Part shown: one piece after another, positions 16,315 to 23,812 of the stretch
How the letters are laid out: every line of letters starts with the position of its first letter
Numbering within the stretch: position 1 is the stretch's first letter
Source: Pseudomonadota bacterium
GTDB lineage: Bacteria; Pseudomonadota; Alphaproteobacteria; Caulobacterales; Aquidulcibacteraceae
Direction: 5' to 3'
Assembly: GCA_020161405.1 (NCBI GenBank)
Contig: JAIUOD010000001.1
Location: forward strand, 248,001 to 312,000
Length of the DNA stretch: 64,000 nucleotides
The notes under the pieces: generated by a model
Seen by the model: only the letters and a program-made list of their open reading frames with translations
The model's database searches: none
Told to the model about the DNA's origin: nothing
Translations under genes and position numbers: made by a program

Positions 16315-18977
16315 AACAATAAATCTCCTTGAATATCTTGTCCTGAAATCATGGCTTCGTAAAGTTTGAATAGGTATTCCAAGCGTTCTTCGTCGCTTGT
16401 GAACGGGCGGGAGCGATAACAACGCTCTACTGCAATATCTAAATTATGGTGCGCCTCACGCAATCCATCTGGCATTTTGTCTGGGTCATAGAGTTCGGCC
16501 ATGGTTTTTTGGGAATGTCGTTCCCTTTCATCTAAGATTTGATAGACATGGACAGATATTGATTGCAAATGCTTTTCTCCGATTTCCGGTATGGGAAAAT
16601 TGTTATAAACGATGGCTGACGAATAACGGTAGTCAGTTTTTAGCCTTCCTGCCACCGCCCTCATCCAGACCATATGCATGCGAGAAGAAATTATGCCGAA
16701 AACCCATGGCGCCGCATCATATATTGCTTGAGCGGCATCTGAAATAACTGTTTCTTTGTTTAAAAAGCCGATCGGGATATACTCCCTTCGCTCGGATGAA
16801 GTTCTGGGAATAATAATTGAATTAGTCTCTTTATGGGATGAAAAATAATATCGATGAGGAAAAAATGCTAATTCCCTAGTGCTCTTTTCTGTGCTTTTTT
16901 GCCTGTGGGCTTTGACCGCTTCCAGTCGTGCTCGAAAAGGAGGAATTGAAATTGCTTCTTCAAGATCTTCGTCTCTTATATAAATGCAAAATCTACTCAA
17001 TCCCCGTATAAATTCTTGGGAACCTGAAAACTTCCTTATAAACTTTCTCGCGTGCGGATACGAATTCAGCAACTCAAGAGATTCTTCGCCTGAAAGGGTT
17101 AGGTTTCCGCCGTCATTTAATAAATTGCCATATACAATCTTTGGCATGAATTTCGCAATTGGCTTAGACCTTCTTTCGACATAAATCATTGACGAACTAG
17201 TTAGGTAACCATTGATTTGGCTTACATTTAAAAATGTATTGCCACTAAAAAGTTTCTTCGTTTGATTTGATATTTTGTCTAAACCAATGATTACACAAGT
17301 TATACCCGCGTTCTTTTTTGCATTGTTAACCCATTTAAAAGACTGATGTGCAAATGAAATTTCTAAATCGCCACGAAAAATTCTAGGCCACAAAATTGCA
17401 ACTTGCTCTCCTTGGCAGATAGAATTAGTTGAGACAAACCCGAGCGAAGCGTCGTGATCTCTGATATATTCAGCACCTTTTATGAACCAGCACGAAACAT
17501 AATCGAGGCTCTTGTAGTCATCTTTAAATAAAAGCTTCATGTCTTCTTTTTGAACTTCGCCTTGATTCCTTGATCCGAGATATGGTGGATTCCCTAATAC
17601 GAAAGTTTCATTACATGTGCCTTTAGGACAAATATCCTCCCAGTTGACCCTTGTTGCATTTTCACAAACAATATTTCCGCTCTCTTTCAAAGGTAACGGT
17701 GGCTTCGCTCTTCCAAAAACTTCCCTGAATTTTACGTTCATTTGGTGTTCTGCAAGCCAAAGGGACAGAATTGCCACTTCATGGGCGAAGTCATCCAATT
17801 CTATGCCATAGAATTGAGATAGTTTAATTCTAGAAAACAAAAATTCCGGCGACTTACTAAGTTCGTTTATTCGCTTCAAAATTTCCATTTCAAGTATTCG
17901 AAGCTCTTTGTAAGCAATAATTAAAAAATTTCCCGATCCGCAGGCGGGGTCAAAAACTTTAATTTTTTCAATTCGTTGCAAAAGAAGCTCGAGTTTAGCT
18001 TTATTTTCATAATGCTTTTCAAATTCTTCTTTTAGTTCGTTTAGGAATAAAGGTTCGATAACCTTCATGATATTTGGCACAGAGGTGTAGTGCATACCCA
18101 TGCCACCACGCTGGTCAGGGTGAACAACAGCCTGTATCATTGAGCCAAAAATATCGGGATTAATTGCGGCCCAGTCAAGCGCACCGCAATCTATTATCAT
18201 CTTACGTGATTTGGCGGAAAACTTTGGCGCAAAGTATTCTTGCCCGAATAAACCGCCGTTTACATAGGGAAAATCCTTTAGATATTTTGGTTCATCAGTG
18301 CGGTGTTCGGTGTTCATAATTTTGAACACGCGATTTAGATAATCGTCTAAATCACTTCCGTCGGGTTGCGTATTTCTTGCAATAGAATTCGTGAACTGAC
18401 CTTTGGCAAATATCTCAGTATCTTCAGCGAAGAAGCAAAATAATAAGCGCGATAGGAATACATTTAAGGAATGGAGTTCATCTTTGTTCTTAAATGGATT
18501 GTCTTTTAGAATTTCATCATAAAGTTTCGCCATTCTTTCGGCAGCTTTTACATCCGCTTCGGTCTCTTTTGGGGCGTTATATGTTGAAAGTCCAGCCAAT
18601 TCACCAAAAAAATCTGGATGCTTATTTAATTCCAATATTGGAATATCAAGCGAATTTTTTGTCTTGGTATTTATCGCCAATAGCGTTTTATAATCAGTGA
18701 CGATTATGAATTTAGGATCGTGCTTTAATGAAGTTTCATCTTTGCTAATTTCATCAATGCGGGCGTGAAGGTCAGCGTCTTTTACTACTTCAAAAAACAC
18801 TTTCTTTTTGAGTATCAATTGCCCGTCTTTTTTACCAAGATTTCGATTGCCCTTCTTTAACAACGTAACCGTCGTCTTAGGAACGCCGTATGCAAGCAAT
18901 AGGTCAAAAATAAATTCTTCCTTTGTAAAATTCTCAACTAAGCTTTGGAGGTTTTCTTCAATTTGTGCGATATTCAT
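16311..18977 (-). CDS. MmeI/PglX-like adenine DNA methyltransferase of the R-M operon
   Basis: About 888 residues. Motif I DPACGSGNF (about 343-351) and the catalytic NPPY (about 463-466) identify an N6-adenine methylase of the gamma class. The layout (N-terminal alpha/beta domain, helical linker, methylase, target recognition, C-terminal helices) is like MmeI-type enzymes. The N-terminal region does not show a clear D...ExK nuclease motif (it reads VFFEVVKD), so it is probably methylase-only. A TTG start four codons upstream is also possible. It should protect self DNA and set the recognition sequence. It overlaps the Mrr-like gene by four bases. Confidence 0.82.
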   Translation of the reverse strand: MNIAQIEENLQSLVENFTKEEFIFDLLLAYGVPKTTVTLLKKGNRNLGKKDGQLILKKKVFFEVVKDADLHARIDEISKDETSLKHDPKFIIVTDYKTLLAINTKTKNSLDIPILELNKHPDFFGELAGLSTYNAPKETEADVKAAERMAKLYDEILKDNPFKNKDELHSLNVFLSRLLFCFFAEDTEIFAKGQFTNSIARNTQPDGSDLDDYLNRVFKIMNTEHRTDEPKYLKDFPYVNGGLFGQEYFAPKFSAKSRKMIIDCGALDWAAINPDIFGSMIQAVVHPDQRGGMGMHYTSVPNIMKVIEPLFLNELKEEFEKHYENKAKLELLLQRIEKIKVFDPACGSGNFLIIAYKELRILEMEILKRINELSKSPEFLFSRIKLSQFYGIELDDFAHEVAILSLWLAEHQMNVKFREVFGRAKPPLPLKESGNIVCENATRVNWEDICPKGTCNETFVLGNPPYLGSRNQGEVQKEDMKLLFKDDYKSLDYVSCWFIKGAEYIRDHDASLGFVSTNSICQGEQVAILWPRIFRGDLEISFAHQSFKWVNNAKKNAGITCVIIGLDKISNQTKKLFSGNTFLNVSQINGYLTSSSMIYVERRSKPIAKFMPKIVYGNLLNDGGNLTLSGEESLELLNSYPHARKFIRKFSGSQEFIRGLSRFCIYIRDEDLEEAISIPPFRARLEAVKAHRQKSTEKSTRELAFFPHRYYFSSHKETNSIIIPRTSSERREYIPIGFLNKETVISDAAQAIYDAAPWVFGIISSRMHMVWMRAVAGRLKTDYRYSSAIVYNNFPIPEIGEKHLQSISVHVYQILDERERHSQKTMAELYDPDKMPDGLREAHHNLDIAVERCYRSRPFTSDEERLEYLFKLYEAMISGQDIQGDLLL

Positions 18978-19010
18978 TTTCTTGCCCAATTTCCTTTGCG
19001 CACTTTGCTC

Positions 19011-19166
19011 TTAAATCCAATTATTAATATCGCTTTGTCGAAAACGCCAAGCGCCACCAACTTTAAATGCGGGAATTTTACCACTTGCAACCAAACGATA
19101 GGTGGTTTTCTCATTTAGTTTGAGGTATTCGGCAACATCCTTGATTGTAAGAATATCATTCAACAT
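19011..19166 (-). CDS. Excisionase/MerR-type helix-turn-helix protein
   Basis: A 51-residue single-domain DNA-binding protein. LTIKDVAEYLKLNEKTTYRLVASGKIPAFKVGGAWRF is the common helix-turn-helix of the excisionase family. It opens the restriction-modification operon, 33 bases before the methylase, a position often held by a control protein. The ATG at 19166 has GGGGAAA six bases upstream; the frame extends upstream without support. It could regulate the R-M operon or serve as the element's excisionase, but its distance from the recombinase favours control of the operon. Confidence 0.8.
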   Translation of the reverse strand: MLNDILTIKDVAEYLKLNEKTTYRLVASGKIPAFKVGGAWRFRQSDINNWI

Positions 19167-19202
19167 ACAATTTCCCCACTCAGCATCGATTCTATGCTTC
19201 AA

Positions 19203-19336
19203 ATGAGAAAATAGTGGAAAAGTGCAGAAACATCAATGCGAATATCGCGTTATAGTAGTAATATTATTTGCTTGAATGGCATTACTTAAAGTAACGAATC
19301 TAATTATTGATTATTATTTACTGAAAGGGAATAAAA
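19203..19336. promoter_or_regulatory. Divergent promoter region of the R-M and TIR/caspase operons
   Basis: About 135 AT-rich bases between the two divergent operons. It contains a perfect palindrome TTACTTAAAGTAA at 19282-19294 that could bind the small helix-turn-helix protein, and AAGGGA correctly placed before the TIR gene. Individual -10/-35 boxes are not certain. Confidence 0.45.
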
Positions 19337-19750
19337 ATGGCAGACCCGCGTGCATTTATAAGCTTTGACTATGACCACAACGATACAGAAAAGACCTTAT
19401 TCATTGGACAGGCAAAGAATTCCAAAACTCCATTTAATATTCAAGATTGGTCAGCTAAATCCAGCATGCCTCAAAATGAGTGGGAGGCAATTGTTAAAGA
19501 CAAAATAAACAAATCCAATATGTTGATTGTTTTAGTTGGCAAGTCCATGGCTAGTGCTACCGGCGTTGTCAAAGAAATAAGAATGGCAAGAGAACAAAAT
19601 GTTCCAGTTTTTGGAGTATATGTTGGAGGCGCTGATTCTAGCTCAAATTTACCAGATGGATTGGCAAGAAATCGCACTATAAAATGGGAATGGGATAATA
19701 TTGCGAATGCTATTACCCAAATGATGGGTGAAGGGAAAAATAAGAAATAA
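19337..19750 (+). CDS. ThsB-like (MTH538-type) TIR-domain protein
   Basis: The 137-residue protein consists of one TIR-like domain: FISFDYDHND at residues 8-17, IQDWSAKSS, a central LIVLVGKS strand, and the helix with VVKEIRMA, in which Glu80 is the likely catalytic residue, then VPVFGVYVGG. This is the ThsB/MTH538 branch used by Thoeris defence to make NAD-derived signal nucleotides on phage infection. It is followed five bases later by a caspase-like gene, which is the arrangement reported for type IV Thoeris. No ThsA gene is nearby. Confidence 0.8.
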   Translation: MADPRAFISFDYDHNDTEKTLFIGQAKNSKTPFNIQDWSAKSSMPQNEWEAIVKDKINKSNMLIVLVGKSMASATGVVKEIRMAREQNVPVFGVYVGGADSSSNLPDGLARNRTIKWEWDNIANAITQMMGEGKNKK

Positions 19751-19754
19751 AAAT

Positions 19755-20726
19755 ATGAGAAAAGCATTAATTGTCGGCATAAATTATTACGAACATTGCG
19801 GTCACCTAAGGGGATGCGTCAGTGATGCACTTTCGGTAAGTCAAGTGTTGGATAGACACGAAGATGGCAGCAAAAATTTTGACATTAAAGAGCTTATTTC
19901 AACGGATGTAAATTCTAAGGTTATTAAACGCAATCTAAAAGATTCGATATTGGAGCTTTTTAATGGCGATTCAGAAATTGCGTTTCTTTACTTTTCCGGA
20001 CATGGGCACGTTGAATCAGATACTGGATATTTGGTCACTTCTGAATGCAAAGACGGCGATGATGGTGTTTCCCTTGAAGAAGTCTTGAAGGCTGCCAATG
20101 AATCGAAAGCTAAAAATAAAATTCTAGTTTTGGATAGCTGCTTTGCTGGAGCGGCAGGCAATATTGCTTCTCTGGGTGACAAAGCTCTTCTAAGTGAAGG
20201 CATGACCATACTGACTGCGTCAAGCAAGGATCAATACGCGCTTGAACATAACGGCTCTGGTGTATTTACAAAGCTGTTTGTTGACGCACTAAGCGGTGGT
20301 GCAGCGAACTTACTCGGAGAAATAACGCCAGGTAGTATCTACGCTCATATTGACCAATCTTTAGGTAGCTGGGAGCAAAGACCCATTTTTAAGACTAATG
20401 TGAAGAGATTTACTTCTCTTAGAAAAGTTAAGGCTCCGATTTCTTTAACAGATTTAAAAATGATCTCCAGTTTATTTTCTGCGCCCGATATTGATTTCGC
20501 CTTAGATCCAAGTTTTGAGCCTCAACCACCAGCTCCAAACCATGGAATTCAGCCAGACCCCGAAAATAATAAAAAATTTGCAATTCTTCAAAAGCTTAAT
20601 CGACTAAATTTAGTAAAGCCAGTTGGCGAAGAGCACATGTATTTTGCGGCAATGAATTCAAAATCGTGTAGGCTAACTGCCTTAGGCGAACACTACTGGA
20701 AGCTTATTACAAGTAACAAAATTTAA
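19755..20726 (+). CDS. Caspase-like (C14) protease, probable effector of the TIR gene
   Basis: 323 residues. The caspase domain begins KALIVGINYYEH, with catalytic His83 in FSGHGH and catalytic Cys129 in LDSCFAG; both residues are intact. Residues 210-323 form a separate C-terminal part, with a Pro-rich linker and a winged-helix-like end (FAILQKLNRLNLV...RLTALGEHYWKL). The ATG at 19755 is chosen because it begins the conserved fold; an upstream in-frame ATG lies inside the TIR gene. Expected to be an abortive-infection protease triggered by the TIR product. Confidence 0.82.
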   Translation: MRKALIVGINYYEHCGHLRGCVSDALSVSQVLDRHEDGSKNFDIKELISTDVNSKVIKRNLKDSILELFNGDSEIAFLYFSGHGHVESDTGYLVTSECKDGDDGVSLEEVLKAANESKAKNKILVLDSCFAGAAGNIASLGDKALLSEGMTILTASSKDQYALEHNGSGVFTKLFVDALSGGAANLLGEITPGSIYAHIDQSLGSWEQRPIFKTNVKRFTSLRKVKAPISLTDLKMISSLFSAPDIDFALDPSFEPQPPAPNHGIQPDPENNKKFAILQKLNRLNLVKPVGEEHMYFAAMNSKSCRLTALGEHYWKLITSNKI

Positions 20727-20784
20727 TATGCCGACTTGGCGATTTTGCGTTAATTCAATTTCACCTTCCACTTAATCTTGAGTA

Positions 20785-20932
20785 GACACCGAACTCTTAG
20801 TTTGGGTTGATAGGCTGTCAATGGAACTGCCCGCTCCATTCGTTTCAATCTTTGATTTCCACTCCCGTGTTGCCCATACGCCCTGATAAAATCAGGGTGA
20901 CAGCCCATCTTTACCCCAAACTTTTCTGTGTC
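20785..20932 (+). promoter_or_regulatory. Structured leader 1
   Basis: A gene-free 148-base stretch that folds as nested stems: GACAC-c-GAA/TTC-t-GTGTC (20785-20793, 20924-20932); GTTTGGG/CCCAAAC (20800-20806, 20915-20921); GGCTGTCA/TGACAGCC (20813-20820, 20898-20905). Inside are AATGGA/TCCATT (20820-20825, 20835-20840) and CCCTGAT/ATCAGGG (20881-20887, 20891-20897). It shares TGCCCGCTCCATTC and CTCCCGTGTT with leader 2 and lies 32 bases before the next start codon. Confidence 0.7.
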
Positions 20933-20963
20933 CGTCCTCAAGAAAAAGCGAAAGGAGATGGAC

Positions 20964-21263
20964 ATGACAGTTCAAATCATCAAAAAATCGTGGAATGGTA
21001 TCAATATCGAAATCCATTATGCGCGAATTTATTTCAAACTTGGAAAGGATTACACGCTTTCACACATTGACCTTTATTCGGAATGTGAACGCCCTTTGCC
21101 TATCACCGAAACTGGTTATCGCTCACATTTTTTTGAAGCCCGAGAACTTGAAGGCTATAAAGATATTTGGGCTTATGTTCTTGCTTGGTTAAATCACGAA
21201 GCTGAAAATAATAAAGATTGGAAAATTGTTCGCGCGAAATCTACGCAATTATCGCTCTTTTGA
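20964..21263 (+). CDS. Unknown 99-aa protein, paralogue of the 101-aa protein at 21703
   Basis: No known function. Begins MTVQIIKKSWNGINIEIHY; the [KR]K-W/F-NG-[IV]-x-IEI pattern and overall length match the protein at 21703, so the two are diverged paralogues. Predicted mixed alpha/beta and soluble. The ATG at 20964 is chosen because AGGAG at 20953-20957 is six bases away; the ATG at 20958 would touch the ribosome site. It stands alone behind structured leader 1. Confidence 0.6.
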   Translation: MTVQIIKKSWNGINIEIHYARIYFKLGKDYTLSHIDLYSECERPLPITETGYRSHFFEARELEGYKDIWAYVLAWLNHEAENNKDWKIVRAKSTQLSLF

Positions 21264-21556
21264 AATTTTGGATTTTGAGCGTGTTTGAAATGTTGTTTTT
21301 CTTTGCGTAATCGTTAGTGCAAAGTGCCAGCTATCGGCAAAATGTGGCTTAAATTAATCTTGACTTATTTATAAGCTTGCAGGGAATAGTTCCCAGTCTT
21401 TCGCTTTGCAATGCTTCCTAGTTTGACCATCTAATTATCGGCGGGTAGCTCTTCGTGCTTTCAGTATCGCCATAACTTTTGCGCGGGTTCGTTTGGCTTT
21501 TGGCAATCTGTCCAAATCCATTGGCTAAATTAAGTTCATATAAATTGACGTGTTTT
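21264..21556. other. Gene-free stretch upstream of leader 2
   Basis: About 290 bases with no credible ORF. A hairpin GGGAA-TAG-TTCCC lies near 21379-21391, flanked by TTGCA/TGCAA, and may be part of an extended leader for the gene at 21703. Nothing else is recognised. Confidence 0.4.
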
Positions 21557-21657
21557 GGCAGGCTCAGCTTGGGGTTCAACGGGTTGCCCGCTCCATTCAC
21601 TTTGCTCCCGTGTTTTCCCGTTCCCCGATGGTGAACCCCCATCCTTAATCACCTGCC
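21557..21657 (+). promoter_or_regulatory. Structured leader 2
   Basis: Same plan as leader 1. Outer stem GGCAGG/CCTGCC (21557-21562, 21652-21657), inner stem GGGGTTCA/TGAACCCC (21571-21578, 21632-21639), and AACGGG/CCCGTT (21578-21583, 21617-21622). The enclosed loop has the shared blocks TTGCCCGCTCCATTC and CTCCCGTGTT. The stems differ in sequence from leader 1 but are equally complementary, which suggests conserved structure. It is followed 45 bases later by the start codon. Confidence 0.7.
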
Positions 21658-21702
21658 TTCGTGTCTCCTCGTCAAATGAACTTAAAAGCCAAGGAGGCAG
21701 AT

Positions 21703-22008
21703 ATGAAACAAAACCAATCAATCACCCGCAAGTTTTTTAATGGCGTTAAAATTGAAATCCGCTTTGAGCGTTACGCAATTCAATTCGATGATGGTCAATG
21801 GAAAGCAATCGTTTCAATCGAAAGCCTAGAGGGAAAATTTATTCCCGGCACAAATAAATCATTCAAAGAAATTATAATTGAAGCCGAAAAGATTGATGCC
21901 TTTGATAGCTTGGCAGACTTCGCATTTGATTACCTAAATACCGAAAAACAAGCCCACATTTTCGCAACACAAAATCTTCAAAACTCAATTCAAACCGCCC
22001 TTTATTAA
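21703..22008 (+). CDS. Unknown 101-aa protein, paralogue of the protein at 20964
   Basis: No known function. Begins MKQNQSITRKFFNGVKIEIRF and aligns along its length with the 99-aa protein at 20964. The AAGGAGG ribosome site is six bases before the ATG, which decides this start against an upstream in-frame ATG. Its stop codon lies inside the loop and arm of an intrinsic terminator. With its leader it forms a self-contained leader-gene-terminator cassette, apparently a duplication of the one before it. Confidence 0.6.
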   Translation: MKQNQSITRKFFNGVKIEIRFERYAIQFDDGQWKAIVSIESLEGKFIPGTNKSFKEIIIEAEKIDAFDSLADFAFDYLNTEKQAHIFATQNLQNSIQTALY

Positions 22009-22020
22009 GGGTGGCTTTTT
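21995..22020 (+). terminator. Terminator overlapping the stop codon
   Basis: CCGCCCTT (21995-22002) pairs with AAGGGTGG (22007-22014), one G-U pair, followed by TTTTT at 22016-22020. The stop codon of the 101-aa gene lies within the hairpin. A second small hairpin GCGT/ACGC with a T-run follows near 22036-22050. Confidence 0.75.
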
Positions 22021-22115
22021 GATTTATTCGGTCGCGTCATACGCGGCTTTTTTTATGGGCGGCATTTGGTGGCCTTACCCCATTTGCTTTGGTGTAATGC
22101 GCGGTCGATACCATT

Positions 22116-22377
22116 CGCTGGATTTAATGCAGGGACGCTTTGCCTTTAGTCTACCAACGCAGATAACCATCTTGCTCACTTCAATTTACTAATCCATTGG
22201 CTCGTGGTTTTTGCTTCAAATTTTCATCTCTCACCTTCCCAAATTGAAAGACTATCCAGCGGGCATTAATCATGGGTTAGATTGACCCGCCGAGCGGTAA
22301 TGGTTCAAGGTTGCTCGCTTCAGTTCCTTGCAGCTCCGCACGCGTGTTCATTTCATTCAACCTTTGAACCAACCGCT
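22116..22377 (+). promoter_or_regulatory. Structured leader 3
   Basis: Stems AGCGGT/ACCGCT (22293-22298, 22372-22377) and GGTTCA-AGGTTG/CAACCT-t-TGAACC (22302-22313, 22358-22370, one bulge) enclose a loop with TTGCTCGCTTCAGTTC and CTCCGCACGCGTGTT, variants of the blocks in leaders 1 and 2. Upstream, CGCTGGAT (22116-22123) pairs with ATCCAGCG (22254-22261), and GGGT/ACCC follows, so the folded region may be over 250 bases. No ORF is credible here. Confidence 0.65.
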
Positions 22378-22450
22378 TATGCGACGTGTCTTAATTCTCC
22401 CCATGAAGCCCGAAGGAATAGTCCATTGGGTAAAACGAATGGAGATGAAA

Positions 22451-22636
22451 ATGACTAAAGAAACCAAAAACCAACCAAGCCACCGACTTTACACCGTAAA
22501 TGGTGAAGGTGAAACCGCAAGATGGACAGACATCGGTGTAGCTTGGGCAACCAAAGACGGCAAAGGTTTCACCCTTGTGCTTAATGCAATGCCGCTAAAT
22601 GGTCGTATCGTAATGCGCACCAACGACACCAAATAG
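22451..22636 (+). CDS. Small conserved plasmid/island protein, 61 aa
   Basis: Short soluble protein with the core HRLYTVNGEGETARWTDIGVAWATKDGKGFTLVLNAMPLNGRIVMR. I know this type as a small conserved protein of alphaproteobacterial plasmids and islands without assigned function. GGAG at 22441-22444 is six bases before the ATG, which decides the start. It sits between structured leader 3 and a strong terminator, again a single-gene cassette. Confidence 0.65.
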   Translation: MTKETKNQPSHRLYTVNGEGETARWTDIGVAWATKDGKGFTLVLNAMPLNGRIVMRTNDTK

Positions 22637-22640
22637 CAAA

Positions 22641-22664
22641 TGGGGGCAGTGAAAACTGCCCCCA
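22641..22664 (+). terminator. GNRA-loop terminator
   Basis: TGGGGGCAGT (22641-22650) pairs perfectly with ACTGCCCCCA (22655-22664) around a GAAA tetraloop, followed by ATGCCTTTT. It ends the 61-aa gene and faces the end of the minus-strand gene at 22672. Confidence 0.8.
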
Positions 22665-22671
22665 ATGCCTT

Positions 22672-22839
22672 TTATGGTTCGCGGTTTTGAAGTTCGGCTT
22701 TAATCATTGCCATCATAGCCTTTGCCAATTCCAAGTTTGGATTTTGAAGCATTGGAATTTGTGATTGGGCTTGATTGAATAAGAATTGAAGTTGCAATTT
22801 TGATTTTGTTTTCAATTCGCTTTTTGAAATTATGAACAT
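22672..22839 (-). CDS. Unknown 55-aa protein
   Basis: Small helical protein MFIISKSELKTKSKLQLQFLFNQAQ. Similar short frames occur in alphaproteobacterial islands, but I cannot name a function. The ATG at 22839 is preceded by GGAGG with five-base spacing; an upstream ATG overlaps that site. It is the only minus-strand gene in this stretch and converges on the 61-aa gene. Confidence 0.5.
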   Translation of the reverse strand: MFIISKSELKTKSKLQLQFLFNQAQSQIPMLQNPNLELAKAMMAMIKAELQNREP

Positions 22840-23205
22840 TTTACCCTCCATTGTTATTCGCCGCTCACGATTGAGAAGCGATGGAGGACGCATCATTCAA
22901 AACACACCCGAACCGCATTCTTTGAAACGAAATGCAATGGAGGAGGCACAATCGCATTCCGAAAAGTGTGAAGCGGTCTTCGGATAAAATGCGCGTAAAT
23001 TAAATGCGTGCCTTGCGGTTTTACAGGGTAGTTTTGAATAGTTTGAACATCAAATTTTCATCTGTGCGGTAATCACATGGATTAAGGGCAAAATGTAATT
23101 TTAAGGCGCAATAACAAAATAAAAATTTAGAAACAATCAAATCCCCCCAAATCACAATTCCGCTTCGGTTATCTAATCCAAACATTGATTGGAAAGGAAA
23201 CCGCA
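22840..23205. other. Gene-free stretch between divergent genes
   Basis: About 365 bases between the divergent 55-aa and exported-protein genes. Apart from the ribosome sites (GGAGG for the left gene, GGAAAGGA for the right gene), no clear hairpin, repeat or promoter boxes were recognised. Confidence 0.5.
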
Positions 23206-23751
23206 ATGATTACGTCTAAAACTTCAAAATCTATCGCAGCCATGTTTGTGGCCCTTGTTATTGGCTTTGCCTTGCCAGTTGAGGCAAGCCCAGCAAAAAA
23301 GAAATCAGCACCAAAACGTCATGCAATAAGCAAGCCCGTAAATGTCAACATGGCTTGCGAAGGCACAGTTGCTACGATTGTAAATACAGCATTCACTTCA
23401 CCGAGCCGTAACGAAAGTTCGATCTCGTTTCTTGTAAGCGTGAATGCCGCAAGCGGCGTTGCAACCATTATGCGCGTATCGGGTGCACGCATGATTAAAG
23501 CAGGGCGTTATGCCGTAGTGCCAAGTTCAAATGGATTTGATATTGGTATGAGCTGGATAGATAATAACAACCAAAGTCAGCAATTAATTTTGACTTTTAC
23601 TCCAAGTGGTGAATTTAGCGGTGAAACGCAAAGTTCACAGGCTAATAATGTTGGTGCAGAAATTGTTCGCAGTTTCTTAGGGTCTGAATATTCACCACTA
23701 ATGAATGTTTCAATTCGCCACCGCATAGATGGCTCATGTTGGCAGCAATAA
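23206..23751 (+). CDS. Exported protein of unknown function, 181 aa
   Basis: A Sec signal peptide (MITSKTSKSIAAMFVALVIGFALPVEA, probable cleavage before SPAKKK) is followed by a Lys-rich linker and a beta-rich domain of about 140 residues containing two cysteines (MACEG and the C-terminal GSCWQQ), which may form a disulfide. Start chosen at 23206 with GGAAAGGA upstream. It is convergent with the pseudopilin gene, and both products act outside the cytoplasm. Confidence 0.6.
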   Translation: MITSKTSKSIAAMFVALVIGFALPVEASPAKKKSAPKRHAISKPVNVNMACEGTVATIVNTAFTSPSRNESSISFLVSVNAASGVATIMRVSGARMIKAGRYAVVPSSNGFDIGMSWIDNNNQSQQLILTFTPSGEFSGETQSSQANNVGAEIVRSFLGSEYSPLMNVSIRHRIDGSCWQQ

Positions 23752-23776
23752 AATTGCTAAATTAGTATTGATTAAG

Positions 23777-23803
23777 GCGGGAATTTCGGTTCCCGCTTTT
23801 TTT
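23777..23803. terminator. Terminator between convergent genes
   Basis: GCGGGAA (23777-23783) pairs with TTCCCGC (23790-23796), loop TTTCGG, followed by seven T. It serves the exported-protein gene on the plus strand. The minus-strand side is flanked by an A/T-rich run, so partial bidirectional use is possible. Confidence 0.85.
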
Positions 23804-23812
23804 AATTGCGGG

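Noticed and set aside
20785..22377. Leaders as hammerhead or twister ribozymes
   Set aside because: The hammerhead core (CUGANGA...GAAA) is absent and I could not fit the conserved twister loops; the shared blocks match no ribozyme or riboswitch that I know.
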